In this document: positions 7,833 to 14,892 of the stretch, piece by piece
How positions within the stretch are numbered: the stretch's first letter is position 1
Layout of the letters: each line of letters opens with the position of its first letter
DNA from: Lysinibacillus parviboronicapiens
GTDB lineage: Bacteria > Bacillota > Bacilli > Bacillales_A > Planococcaceae
Direction of reading: 5' to 3'
Length of the DNA: 64,000 bases
Assembly (NCBI RefSeq): GCF_003049575.1
Contig: NZ_PYWI01000009.1
Coordinates: forward strand, 94,048-158,047
Position numbers and translations under genes: made by a program
Notes under the pieces: generated by a model
The model's input: only the letters and a program-made list of their open reading frames with translations
Databases searched by the model: none
Told to the model about the DNA's origin: nothing

Positions 7833-9016
7833 TGATCGAATTTAATCAAATAACAACAATATTTTTAGCAGTAGCACTATTGGCTTTTGGTAGTTTACTC
7901 ATCAATAAAATAAATTTTTTAAAGCGTTTTTGTATTCCAGCTCCAGTTGTTGGCGGCTTGCTTTTTGCCGCTTTAACAACAATTTTAAAGACAACTGGCG
8001 TTTTAGAAATTTCGCTTGATACTTCCCTACAAAGTCTATTTATGATTACGTTTTTCACGACAATTGGTTTAGGGGCAAGCTTTAAGCTCGTAAAACTAGG
8101 CGGCAAACTATTAGTCATTTATTGGTTGGCATGTGGCTTTTTAGCACTCATGCAAAATGTTATTGGTGTATCACTTGCTTCTCTAATGGGCATTCATCCG
8201 TTAATCGGTATGATGGCTGGAGCTGTTTCAATGGAAGGTGGACACGGTGCAGCAGCAGCATTTGGACAAACATTAGAAGATTTAGGTATTTCATCGGCTA
8301 TGACAATCGGCGCTGCAGCGGCAACATGTGGTTTAGTAGCTGGAGGCCTAATCGGTGGACCGATTGTTAAATATTTAGTGAGTAAATATAATTTAACACC
8401 TGATGAGCAAGAAACTGAGGAAGTTGAATATGAAAACAAGAAAGAACAAATTACATCTGATTCATTCTTTACACAGGTATTATTAATTACGTTCTGTATG
8501 GCTGTGGGTACGTATGTGGGTACATTATTCTCAGAAGCTACAGGCTTTGTTCTACCAGGCTATGTAGGTGCGATGTTTGTAGCGGTATTCGTCCGTAATA
8601 TATTGGACAAAGTAAAACCTGACGCTATTAATATGAAAAGCATTTCTTTAATCGGGGACGTAACATTAGGTATTTTCTTATCGATGGCGTTAATGAGCAT
8701 TAGACTTTGGGAAATTGCAGATTTAGCACTACCACTATTCGTTATTGTTTTTGTACAAGTACTATTTATCGTGGTATTTAGTACATTTGTATTATTCAAA
8801 TTACTCGGTAAGAATTACGATGCTGCGGTAATGGTTGCAGGTTTTGCCGGACATGGCTTAGGTGCAACACCGAATGCGATGGCCAATATGTCCGCAGTTG
8901 TTCAACGTTTTGGACCTTCGAAAAAAGCTTTTATCGTGGTACCTATTGTAGGAGCATTTTTAATCGATGTCTTTGGTATCCCCATTATTATTACAACTAT
9001 CAATTTATTTAAATAA
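7832..9016 (+). CDS. gltS: sodium/glutamate symporter, GltS family
   Basis: A 394-residue integral membrane protein with about ten to twelve hydrophobic segments. GltS signatures are visible: GGLLFAAL near the N-terminus, the pore-loop-like MEGGHGAAAAFGQT near residue 135, and a second GHGLGATPNAMANM near residue 340. The family couples L-glutamate uptake to Na+. It is translationally coupled to hutG (stop and start overlap) and followed by a strong terminator. Its pairing with formimidoylglutamase suggests import of glutamate or of formimidoylglutamate itself; the second option is a guess from context. Confidence 0.88.
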   Translation: MIEFNQITTIFLAVALLAFGSLLINKINFLKRFCIPAPVVGGLLFAALTTILKTTGVLEISLDTSLQSLFMITFFTTIGLGASFKLVKLGGKLLVIYWLACGFLALMQNVIGVSLASLMGIHPLIGMMAGAVSMEGGHGAAAAFGQTLEDLGISSAMTIGAAAATCGLVAGGLIGGPIVKYLVSKYNLTPDEQETEEVEYENKKEQITSDSFFTQVLLITFCMAVGTYVGTLFSEATGFVLPGYVGAMFVAVFVRNILDKVKPDAINMKSISLIGDVTLGIFLSMALMSIRLWEIADLALPLFVIVFVQVLFIVVFSTFVLFKLLGKNYDAAVMVAGFAGHGLGATPNAMANMSAVVQRFGPSKKAFIVVPIVGAFLIDVFGIPIIITTINLFK

Positions 9017-9020
9017 CAAC

Positions 9021-9062
9021 AAAGCCGTGCAATCGTCTTTTCAGACAGTTGCACGGCTTTTT
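9021..9062 (+). terminator. terminator of hutG-gltS
   Basis: AAAGCCGTGCAA at 9021-9032 pairs perfectly with TTGCACGGCTTT at 9049-9060, followed by TT. The opposite direction also gives a T tract, so it can terminate the convergent deacetylase gene as well. Confidence 0.85.
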
Positions 9063-9097
9063 AACGTTTCATTTAGCCTAGACTTAATAGTATTTGA

Positions 9098-10366
9098 TTA
9101 TTGTAATATTTCACTAACAGTTACAAGTTCATAGCCTTGCTGTTGTAAATAAAGAATGACATTCTCAAGACCATTTGCTGTTGATTGGTGGATATCATGC
9201 ATTAAAATGATACTTCCATCTTTCACAGATGCTTTGACGTAGGCTAATATTTTGTCTGCGTTACGGTGCTTCCAGTCTAGTGTATCCACTGACCATAAAA
9301 TAGAAGGCATTGTCATAACAGAACGCACCTGTTCGCTCGTCGCCCCATATGGTGGTCGGAAAACTGTTGGATACTGCCCAATGGCAGCATAAATGGCATT
9401 GCTCGTACGGTCAACCTCTTGTTTAACATTTACTTTCGTTAAAGTCGTTAGCTTTGGATGATTCCAAGTATGGTTACCGATTTCATGTCCTGACTCATAG
9501 ACTTTTTCTACGGTTGCAGGATTTCTCGAAACATTTTTACCAACCATAAAGAAAGTTGCTTTAACATCATATTTCTTTAAAATCGCTAAAATTTGAGGAG
9601 TTACTTTTACATCAGGTCCATCATCAAATGTTAATGCCACCCGTTTTTTTGCACCTTTTGCTACGGTAACGCCTTTATTATATACTTTGTTATCAAGAAT
9701 CTTCAGATCTGCCATCTCAGATGCTTTTATGTAGCCTTGTTGTTCGTCCGCTTCCACATATGCCCAACCGGCAAATGTAGCATAGTGCTGTACAATTGTT
9801 TGATTAGCAATCGTACCTATAACCTCACCACTTGGACTAGCCGTCACATGTAACACTGCACCGTTAACAGCATTTACCCTTTTCTTAGTTATAGTGGCTT
9901 TCTTTAAGGTGTTTGTGGCGACATACCCTGTTTCATGTCCATATTGGACAAAAGACCAACCACCGGGTGCTGTTCCATATACATTAATGGTACTGTTTTC
10001 ATATAGTTGACCTGTCTTTTGTGCACTAGGACTTGGATATGTAAATAAAGTCGTGCCACCCTTTTTTGCCACTATTAACTTGTCGGGCCTAACAGTTGTT
10101 AATGTAGTCGTTGCCACATATCCTTCCAGCTGTTGCGTTTGAATATGTGTCCATTGCTCATTAAATGGTGTAGTTTTTACAAAACTTCCTTGTGTAACAT
10201 GCCCCATTGTGGCGCTTTCCATAGAAGCTTCTCCATAAACCGTCGCATCCTTTGTAACCTGCTGGATAACGGATGGACGTTCAGCGTTTGCAGAGGCATG
10301 ACCTACAACCACGACACTTAACAAAAATGTCATAAATATAGCAAATGGCAAAAATCTTTTCATCAT
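9098..10366 (-). CDS. secreted polysaccharide deacetylase with SH3b repeats
   Basis: A 422-residue exported protein. A signal peptide (MMKRFLPFAIF...VGHASA) is followed by about three bacterial SH3 repeats (roughly residues 30-215), which bind cell wall, then a NodB deacetylase domain (about 235-420). The NodB metal and catalytic motifs are present: TFDDGPD, HEIGNHTWNHP, RPPYG, WSVDTLDW and LMHDIH. It should remove acetyl groups from peptidoglycan or another wall glycan. The start is set at 10366 by a GGCGGTG binding site; a longer N-terminal reading lacks one. It stands alone and converges on gltS. Confidence 0.88.
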   Translation of the reverse strand: MMKRFLPFAIFMTFLLSVVVVGHASANAERPSVIQQVTKDATVYGEASMESATMGHVTQGSFVKTTPFNEQWTHIQTQQLEGYVATTTLTTVRPDKLIVAKKGGTTLFTYPSPSAQKTGQLYENSTINVYGTAPGGWSFVQYGHETGYVATNTLKKATITKKRVNAVNGAVLHVTASPSGEVIGTIANQTIVQHYATFAGWAYVEADEQQGYIKASEMADLKILDNKVYNKGVTVAKGAKKRVALTFDDGPDVKVTPQILAILKKYDVKATFFMVGKNVSRNPATVEKVYESGHEIGNHTWNHPKLTTLTKVNVKQEVDRTSNAIYAAIGQYPTVFRPPYGATSEQVRSVMTMPSILWSVDTLDWKHRNADKILAYVKASVKDGSIILMHDIHQSTANGLENVILYLQQQGYELVTVSEILQ

Positions 10367-10854
10367 TCTACACCGCCTTTTTACAATCATTGCTGTCATT
10401 TTCCTGTGTAAAATATTGTGAAAACATACAACCCGATTCTTATTATAGAAGAATAGATTGTTCTAGAAAATAGTATAAATCAACTAGATTTAGTGTTGAA
10501 AAGTGTATAATTAATATTTTTTGATAGTTCGTATTAGCGACATACTGCTTGACGTAATATAGGAAAAACGGACATGTGCTCCCCACTGAATACCTCTTTA
10601 GCCATCTCTACCCTTTTATCATTAATACGAAACTATATATACCACCAGCTCCTCCCCACGCACAAATTAGTCGAATGTATCCTAGTAAGAATACAGTGCT
10701 AGCACTCTTAGTGGCATCCAGATAAGCGCCAATATCAATACCGACATAAGGCTTTCCCAAGTTGAGGCCAAGTCTATCAGATGCTTTTACTATGCACTTG
10801 TTAATAAGACGATGCAAAGCATAAAAAAAGTTTACTATTTTTTTAATTTTTTTC
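10367..10854. other. intergenic with possible coding remnant
   Basis: Between 10608 and about 10800 the minus strand keeps an open frame whose last 55 codons look membrane-like (LLGYIRLICAWGGAGGIYSFVL), but it has no start or ribosome binding site outside the neighbouring carboxypeptidase gene and I recognise no family. It may be the tail of a lost gene. Nothing else is visible here apart from AT-rich promoter-like sequence upstream of the deacetylase. Confidence 0.35.
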
Positions 10855-11688
10855 CTAAAGCGCAGCATATGCAGCAAGTGCATCTGCAACATGAAGTGGT
10901 GTTGTCTGCACATGACCAGTAGCATTCGTAGTGACAAATATAAATAATTCACCATTTTTTTCAATAACAGAGGCTAAGCAAAGCCCTGCTTCAGGCGTAT
11001 ACCCTGTTTTGCCACCTACAATGGCATCTGCAACACCTGTCATCTTACTATAAAGTGTATTGGCTATTGTAAGCTTATTTGGTGCGTAGGTTGTATAACT
11101 TTTTGTAGTCAACACTTCATAAAAATATGGATTTTTAATAGCATAACGAAATAGCTTACTAAGATCACGAACACTTGATACATGTGCAGCATCATGTAGC
11201 CCACTCGCATTCACAAAATGGGTATCATCTAAGCCTAGTTCACGAGCTTTATCATTCATTCGTGTAACAAACGCCTCCTCGCTTCCTGCGATCGCATTCG
11301 CAAGCGTAGCTGTGGCATCAGCTCCAGAGGCCAGCAATGTTCCGTATAATAAATCTTCTATCGTCACTAAATCTCCTGCCTTAAAGCCAGCCATAGAAGC
11401 ATTTTGTGCGGTAAACTTCGTTATTGTTTGAGGTGTAACCATAGTTTGCATGTGTACATTATCACTTGCCTCAATAGCTACGATTGCCGTCATTATCTTC
11501 GTTAGCGAAGCTGGATAAATAATGGCATCTGCATTTTTTTCGTATAACACTTCAGCTTTTTCGTTCAGTAATAAAGCATTTTTACTATGTAACGAAGGTA
11601 GCTCAATGACAGCTTGCTCCGCTGGCTTATTGGCATAAAAATAGAATACTGCAGCACATATACAACAAAGTAAAATGAATTTCTTCAT
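10855..11688 (-). CDS. D-alanyl-D-alanine carboxypeptidase, serine type (S11)
   Basis: A 277-residue low-molecular-weight penicillin-binding protein anchored by an N-terminal hydrophobic segment (residues 3-18). Active-site motifs are Ser61-Leu-Thr-Lys64 and Lys227-Thr-Gly229. The second motif, usually Ser-x-Asn, reads Ser121-Gly-Ala-Asp, so the Asn is replaced; this variant exists in some family members. It trims the terminal D-Ala from peptidoglycan stem peptides. It is shorter than DacA-type proteins (about 440) and lacks their C-terminal beta domain. The start at 11688 follows an AGGGGG site that lies inside a hairpin. Confidence 0.88.
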   Translation of the reverse strand: MKKFILLCCICAAVFYFYANKPAEQAVIELPSLHSKNALLLNEKAEVLYEKNADAIIYPASLTKIMTAIVAIEASDNVHMQTMVTPQTITKFTAQNASMAGFKAGDLVTIEDLLYGTLLASGADATATLANAIAGSEEAFVTRMNDKARELGLDDTHFVNASGLHDAAHVSSVRDLSKLFRYAIKNPYFYEVLTTKSYTTYAPNKLTIANTLYSKMTGVADAIVGGKTGYTPEAGLCLASVIEKNGELFIFVTTNATGHVQTTPLHVADALAAYAAL

Positions 11689-11697
11689 AAAAAACGC

Positions 11698-11721
11698 CCC
11701 CTATTCTAATTATAATAGGGG
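11698..11721. promoter_or_regulatory. inverted repeat covering the ribosome binding site of the carboxypeptidase gene
   Basis: On the minus strand CCCCTATT pairs with AATAGGGG with a short TA-rich loop; the second arm contains the AGGGGG ribosome binding site and the loop contains a TATAAT-like sequence. If transcribed, the hairpin would hide the binding site. It could equally be an operator. Confidence 0.4.
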
Positions 11722-12081
11722 ACAAATCTGAATATTCCTGTAGGCAAATTATAAAGAAATACTTCAGGGCTTGCATTATGTAGACATAATTCTTTGTTTC
11801 AATGAAGGACACAACTAAAGGGCGTTCGTTGCTCCTTTCCTCGTTTATCCTCAAATTATTTAGTCAATAGGTGAAAGTCTAGCTCCCCATACCCTTTATA
11901 TTTCCAATGTAATAGCATTTATGGCACTTTAAATATCCAAAACGATTTTTATGTTCTAACAGGGTATTTATAAACTTCTGGTTAATGGACGTATTACCAA
12001 TCACACAGCAATTTCAAAACATAGATTACAGATGTAAGGCACTTGCAGCTTTACATTTTTAATCAAGAAGGGAAGTTGGAA
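11722..12081. other. intergenic, no gene seen
   Basis: A spacer of about 360 bases between two divergently oriented genes, so it should hold both promoters. I see no coding frame with a binding site and no recognised structured RNA. Confidence 0.5.
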
Positions 12082-12576
12082 ATGGAAGAGAAACGATACG
12101 TAATGAGTTGGAATAATGGACGATGTTATAAAGCCTACAAATACAATATAATTGATGACCCATCGGATTATGTAGAAGACCAATGGGATTATAAAATTGA
12201 TATCCACAAATGCAAGGTGGACAAAAATCACGATTATAAAAAAGATAAATTCTATCATGAAGATCACAAATGTCGCAGTCGCGAAATTGAAATAGAACGA
12301 TCTAAAGACGACGTATGCTTCAACCATGAGGATGACAAAGGCGATCATCAATTTGACAATAATTGCAAAAATTGCATTTGTGATCAATTAAGAAAATTAG
12401 AGCCCGGAACTTTAGTAGATATATTCTTATCAAGTGGTGTTAGTTTCTGTGCAATTACTTTTATAAGCTTAGATCCGAAAAATTGCTGTGCACACTTTCT
12501 TGAAACAGATGAAACTTATAAACCACTGATTGTAGACTGTCAAAAAATTGACGCTATTCGTAGAAATCTTTGCTAA
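12082..12576 (+). CDS. Cys/His/Asp/Lys-rich protein, possible spore coat or exosporium component
   Basis: A 164-residue protein that I do not recognise. The first 95 residues are extremely charged, with repeated Asp, Lys and His (for example KCKVDKNHDYKKDKFYHEDHKC) and scattered Cys. The C-terminal 70 residues are different: a compact domain starting CKNCICDQLRKLEPGTLVDIF with more Cys (SFCAITF, KNCCAHF, VDCQKI). This two-part, Cys-rich design is seen in exosporium and coat proteins such as the CotY/CotZ group, but the match is one of composition only. ATG 12082 is chosen over 12043 because of the AAGGGAAG upstream. Confidence 0.6.
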   Translation: MEEKRYVMSWNNGRCYKAYKYNIIDDPSDYVEDQWDYKIDIHKCKVDKNHDYKKDKFYHEDHKCRSREIEIERSKDDVCFNHEDDKGDHQFDNNCKNCICDQLRKLEPGTLVDIFLSSGVSFCAITFISLDPKNCCAHFLETDETYKPLIVDCQKIDAIRRNLC

Positions 12577-12581
12577 ATTTT

Positions 12582-12614
12582 AAGGGGGCTCTTCCTTTAT
12601 GGAAGTACCCTTTT
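12582..12614 (+). terminator. probable terminator of the Cys-rich gene
   Basis: AAGGG and CTTCC pair with GGAAG and ACCCTT across a short loop, followed by TTTTAAT just after the gene's stop codon. Confidence 0.5.
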
Positions 12615-12745
12615 AATACTGTCTATCTACAAAAACATACCTATGTATAAGTTGTAACGAAATAACTTCCATCAAAGGTAGGCATCTGAAACCCTCATCT
12701 ACTACACAGCGCATACGCTAATTTTATAAAAGAATTCATCCTAAC

Positions 12746-13357
12746 TTAATAAAAATCATCGAAGTCTATAGAAATCCTATGGATCGTTTTATTGGATAAT
12801 TTGAAGAACACATCTTGAGCTACTTCTAACTTAAGTGCATTTTCCTTTTCTAGCCCAGCGTAAATGCCACGTAAAATCCGCCCTGTCAGACCATGAGAAA
12901 CAGCAATTATATTTTGTTCCTGTTGAATGCTTTCGAGCCAATGAGTTAGTCTGTTCACAACAGCGTCATAACTTTCGCCATTTGGCGCATTAAAATACCA
13001 ATTATAGACGTCTGAATTTTTAAAAAGGCTAGGCCAAGATTTTTCAATTTCTCTAGTTGTTAAGCCTGCCCAATGACCTACATCCACTTCAGTTAATCGA
13101 TTATCCTGTTCTACCTTGTTCACATCATATCCAATGGCATCACAAATAATTTCTGTGCTTTTTAGCGCTCTCCCTAGTGGACTTGAAACAACTTTCCATT
13201 CATGCGGATTTCCGATGAGACTTTTCAATACATTTGCATTTTGTCGAACTTGATCTATTCCAACATCTGTTAAAGAAGAATCAAGTACACCTTGATATCG
13301 CCCTTGTGTATTAAATTCAGTTTCTCCATGGCGAAGTAAGTAAATAATTTGATTCAT
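12746..13357 (-). CDS. histidine phosphatase family protein (phosphoglycerate-mutase-like)
   Basis: A 203-residue enzyme of the histidine phosphatase superfamily. The phosphorylated His lies in LLRHGETEFN (His10), the second His in AVSHGLTGR, and the acidic residue in RLTEVDVGHWAG. Family members of this size dephosphorylate small phosphate esters; the substrate cannot be read here. ATG 13357 (MNQIIYLLRHGE) is preceded by AGGAGG; longer upstream readings run into the disrupted DUF3995 gene. It lies downstream of that gene on the same strand and may once have been cotranscribed. Confidence 0.85.
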   Translation of the reverse strand: MNQIIYLLRHGETEFNTQGRYQGVLDSSLTDVGIDQVRQNANVLKSLIGNPHEWKVVSSPLGRALKSTEIICDAIGYDVNKVEQDNRLTEVDVGHWAGLTTREIEKSWPSLFKNSDVYNWYFNAPNGESYDAVVNRLTHWLESIQQEQNIIAVSHGLTGRILRGIYAGLEKENALKLEVAQDVFFKLSNKTIHRISIDFDDFY

Positions 13358-13413
13358 GCAAAATTCCTCCTGTGCAAGTCGCCTATTCGTATAATCGAAC
13401 TGTACAGTAAAAA

Positions 13414-13837
13414 TCACAACAGTACGAACATATAGACTACGCCAAAGAACAAACACAATGGGCTATAAAACCATGTATCGTTTCTAGCAAACTGAGAATG
13501 TGTTATTTTTTTAAAAAACCCTACGTATTTAAAATCACCAATCGCTCGAATAAAGAAAACAAAAGTACATACTATGCAGCCAATTTTAGAAATGATGTTT
13601 GCTTGAAAACTTTGTAAATATACCTCCCTGCATAAGTATTAGCATAGCAGCTATTACAATAAGTACTGCCAACAATAATGTCCCCGTTTTGCTTGGAACA
13701 AAAGTAGGTCCATCCCCCCCTTCCTTTACGGGTACAGCAACTATAGAGCCCCAACGCCCCCCACAAGCCCAATATACATGTAACATACTAATAAGACATA
13801 GCACACTTACAGCTGATAACGTCAAAATCATTTTCAT
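13414..13837 (-). pseudogene. frameshifted DUF3995 membrane protein gene
   Basis: From ATG 13837 the first 84 codons encode the N-terminal part of a DUF3995 protein (hydrophobic start, HVYWACGGRWGS, second membrane segment). The frame then hits TAA, but continuing one base over, the sequence reads on without a stop as the C-terminal part (FFIRAIGDFKYVGFF, then RNDTWFYSPLC and a last membrane segment) to TGA at 13414. The joined length, about 140 residues, equals the usual family length. The shift lies near 13588-13600 in AGCAAACATCATT. It is either a single-base mutation or a sequencing error. An operator shared with the adjacent tetR gene lies upstream. Confidence 0.82.
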
Positions 13838-13870
13838 TAGTCTGCCTCCAATACCATTTGGTTTTAACAA

Positions 13871-13886
13871 CATACGCTACCGTATG
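13871..13886. promoter_or_regulatory. TetR operator upstream of the DUF3995 gene
   Basis: CATACG-CTAC-CGTATG is a perfect palindrome with 6-base arms. The same ATACG-N4-CGTAT pattern occurs upstream of the neighbouring tetR-family gene at 14473-14486. Confidence 0.7.
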
Positions 13887-13901
13887 TCGAGATATTTATT
13901 T

Positions 13902-13933
13902 TGTCCCTACAGCATTTAGAACTGTTAGGGACA
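13902..13933 (-). terminator. stem-loop after the TetR gene
   Basis: GTCCCTACAG pairs with CTGTTAGGGAC with one bulge. It lies 8 bases after the tetR stop. There is no strong T tract, so termination is likely but not certain. Confidence 0.5.
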
Positions 13934-13940
13934 TTCTTTA

Positions 13941-14453
13941 TTAACTATTTACTAATAGCTCAAGCATTATTTCTATATCAAAATTAGGATTAGCTTCAAA
14001 CCTCGTCATCCACCCTACATATGTTAAATAAGCAAGTCTCGCTCGAACGATAGCTTGTGGCGCGGCTATGCCCTTTTTTTGATATAATTTTGCCACACAA
14101 TGTATTCTTTGCTCCTCAATATCTACTAAACGAGCTGCCACAAGTGTGTCATACTTTGCCCAGTCATAAATTCCAATTTCAACTTTTTTATCACTACTAA
14201 AACTTATTCGTAAAAGCTGTTCTAATGAAGCATCCTCTTGCTCCATACTATGAATGATGCGCATCGTTGCATGCATTTCCCAATAATCAATCATCGATTC
14301 TAATAGTTCTTGATGATCACGAAAATAGTGATAAAAGCTCCCTTTGCTTATTTTCAGTGAACGCGCAAGGGTTTCAATGCGAACTTTATGTATACCTGCT
14401 TCAGCTAATTGCTGTAAACCTGCCTTTACCCAGTCTTCTCTCGTTAATTGCAT
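13941..14453 (-). CDS. TetR/AcrR-family regulator
   Basis: A 170-residue TetR-type repressor: N-terminal three-helix HTH (residues 5-50, with IETLARSLKISKGSFYHYFRDHQELLE) and a helical ligand domain with no close family signature. Two copies of ATACG-N4-CGTAT, one upstream of this gene and one upstream of the following DUF3995 gene, indicate that it represses itself and that gene. The ligand is unknown. The start at 14453 has a GGGAG-like site upstream. Confidence 0.85.
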   Translation of the reverse strand: MQLTREDWVKAGLQQLAEAGIHKVRIETLARSLKISKGSFYHYFRDHQELLESMIDYWEMHATMRIIHSMEQEDASLEQLLRISFSSDKKVEIGIYDWAKYDTLVAARLVDIEEQRIHCVAKLYQKKGIAAPQAIVRARLAYLTYVGWMTRFEANPNFDIEIMLELLVNS

Positions 14454-14472
14454 AACCCATCTCCCTATTAAG

Positions 14473-14486
14473 ATACGGCATCGTAT
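14473..14486. promoter_or_regulatory. TetR autoregulatory operator
   Basis: ATACG-GCAT-CGTAT, the same arms and spacer length as the site at 13871-13886, located 20 bases upstream of the tetR start. Confidence 0.7.
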
Positions 14487-14567
14487 GTTTTCATCAGATT
14501 ACGCCTTATTGTAAATTTTGTCAATACAACTTTATCATTGTTGCAACAAACATTGATTTAAAAGTAA

Positions 14568-14605
14568 AGCCCCTGCTCCGTATACTGACTAAACGGCAAG
14601 GGGCT
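14568..14605 (-). terminator. terminator of the micropeptide gene
   Basis: On the minus strand AGCCCCT and inner CCGT pair with ACGG and AGGGGCT, followed by TTTACTTTT. It lies about 30 bases after the stop of the small gene at 14634-14750. Confidence 0.6.
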
Positions 14606-14633
14606 AATAGTTGCTTAATATTGTTGAGCATTC

Positions 14634-14750
14634 TTAAGCTTTGTTTCCTTTATTAATATGAATATTGTTGCTTACAGAAATATTTATGTGCAAAAATGTT
14701 GGTAAAATACAAGCAAGTAGCAAAAGTAAAGTGGTTTGTTTTTTCATCAT
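14634..14750 (-). CDS. secreted or membrane micropeptide, 38 residues
   Basis: A short gene with a strong AAAGGAGAG ribosome binding site and two adjacent ATG codons (14750 and 14747; the second is better spaced). The product begins with MMKK, runs into a hydrophobic stretch (TLLLLLACILPTFL) and ends with a polar, basic tail (NNIHINKGNKA). That layout fits a signal-peptide-led exported peptide or a single-pass membrane peptide. A terminator-like hairpin follows. I recognise no family; a signalling peptide is possible but unproven. Confidence 0.5.
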   Translation of the reverse strand: MMKKQTTLLLLLACILPTFLHINISVSNNIHINKGNKA

Positions 14751-14814
14751 TCTCTCCTTTACCGTATAAAATCATCTATATACTATACGAAAAGTAACTT
14801 GCTTATATGATGAT

Positions 14815-14849
14815 GACAAAGACCAACCTAGTGCCTTGAGGTCTTTGTC
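14815..14849. terminator. stem-loop after the MORN-AAA gene
   Basis: GACAAAGACC at 14815-14824 pairs perfectly with GGTCTTTGTC at 14840-14849. T tracts are weak on both sides. Confidence 0.5.
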
Positions 14850-14892
14850 TTTAGCTTAACTAGATTTTAAAAAGTAGTCAGCTTCATCTTCT

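Noticed and set aside
10608..10964. 118-residue minus-strand frame
   Set aside because: Its first half lies inside the carboxypeptidase gene in another frame, and the remainder has no start or ribosome binding site; at most a remnant.
12001..12387. 128-residue hydrophobic minus-strand frame
   Set aside because: It is the antisense shadow of the charged Asp/Lys-rich gene at 12082-12576.
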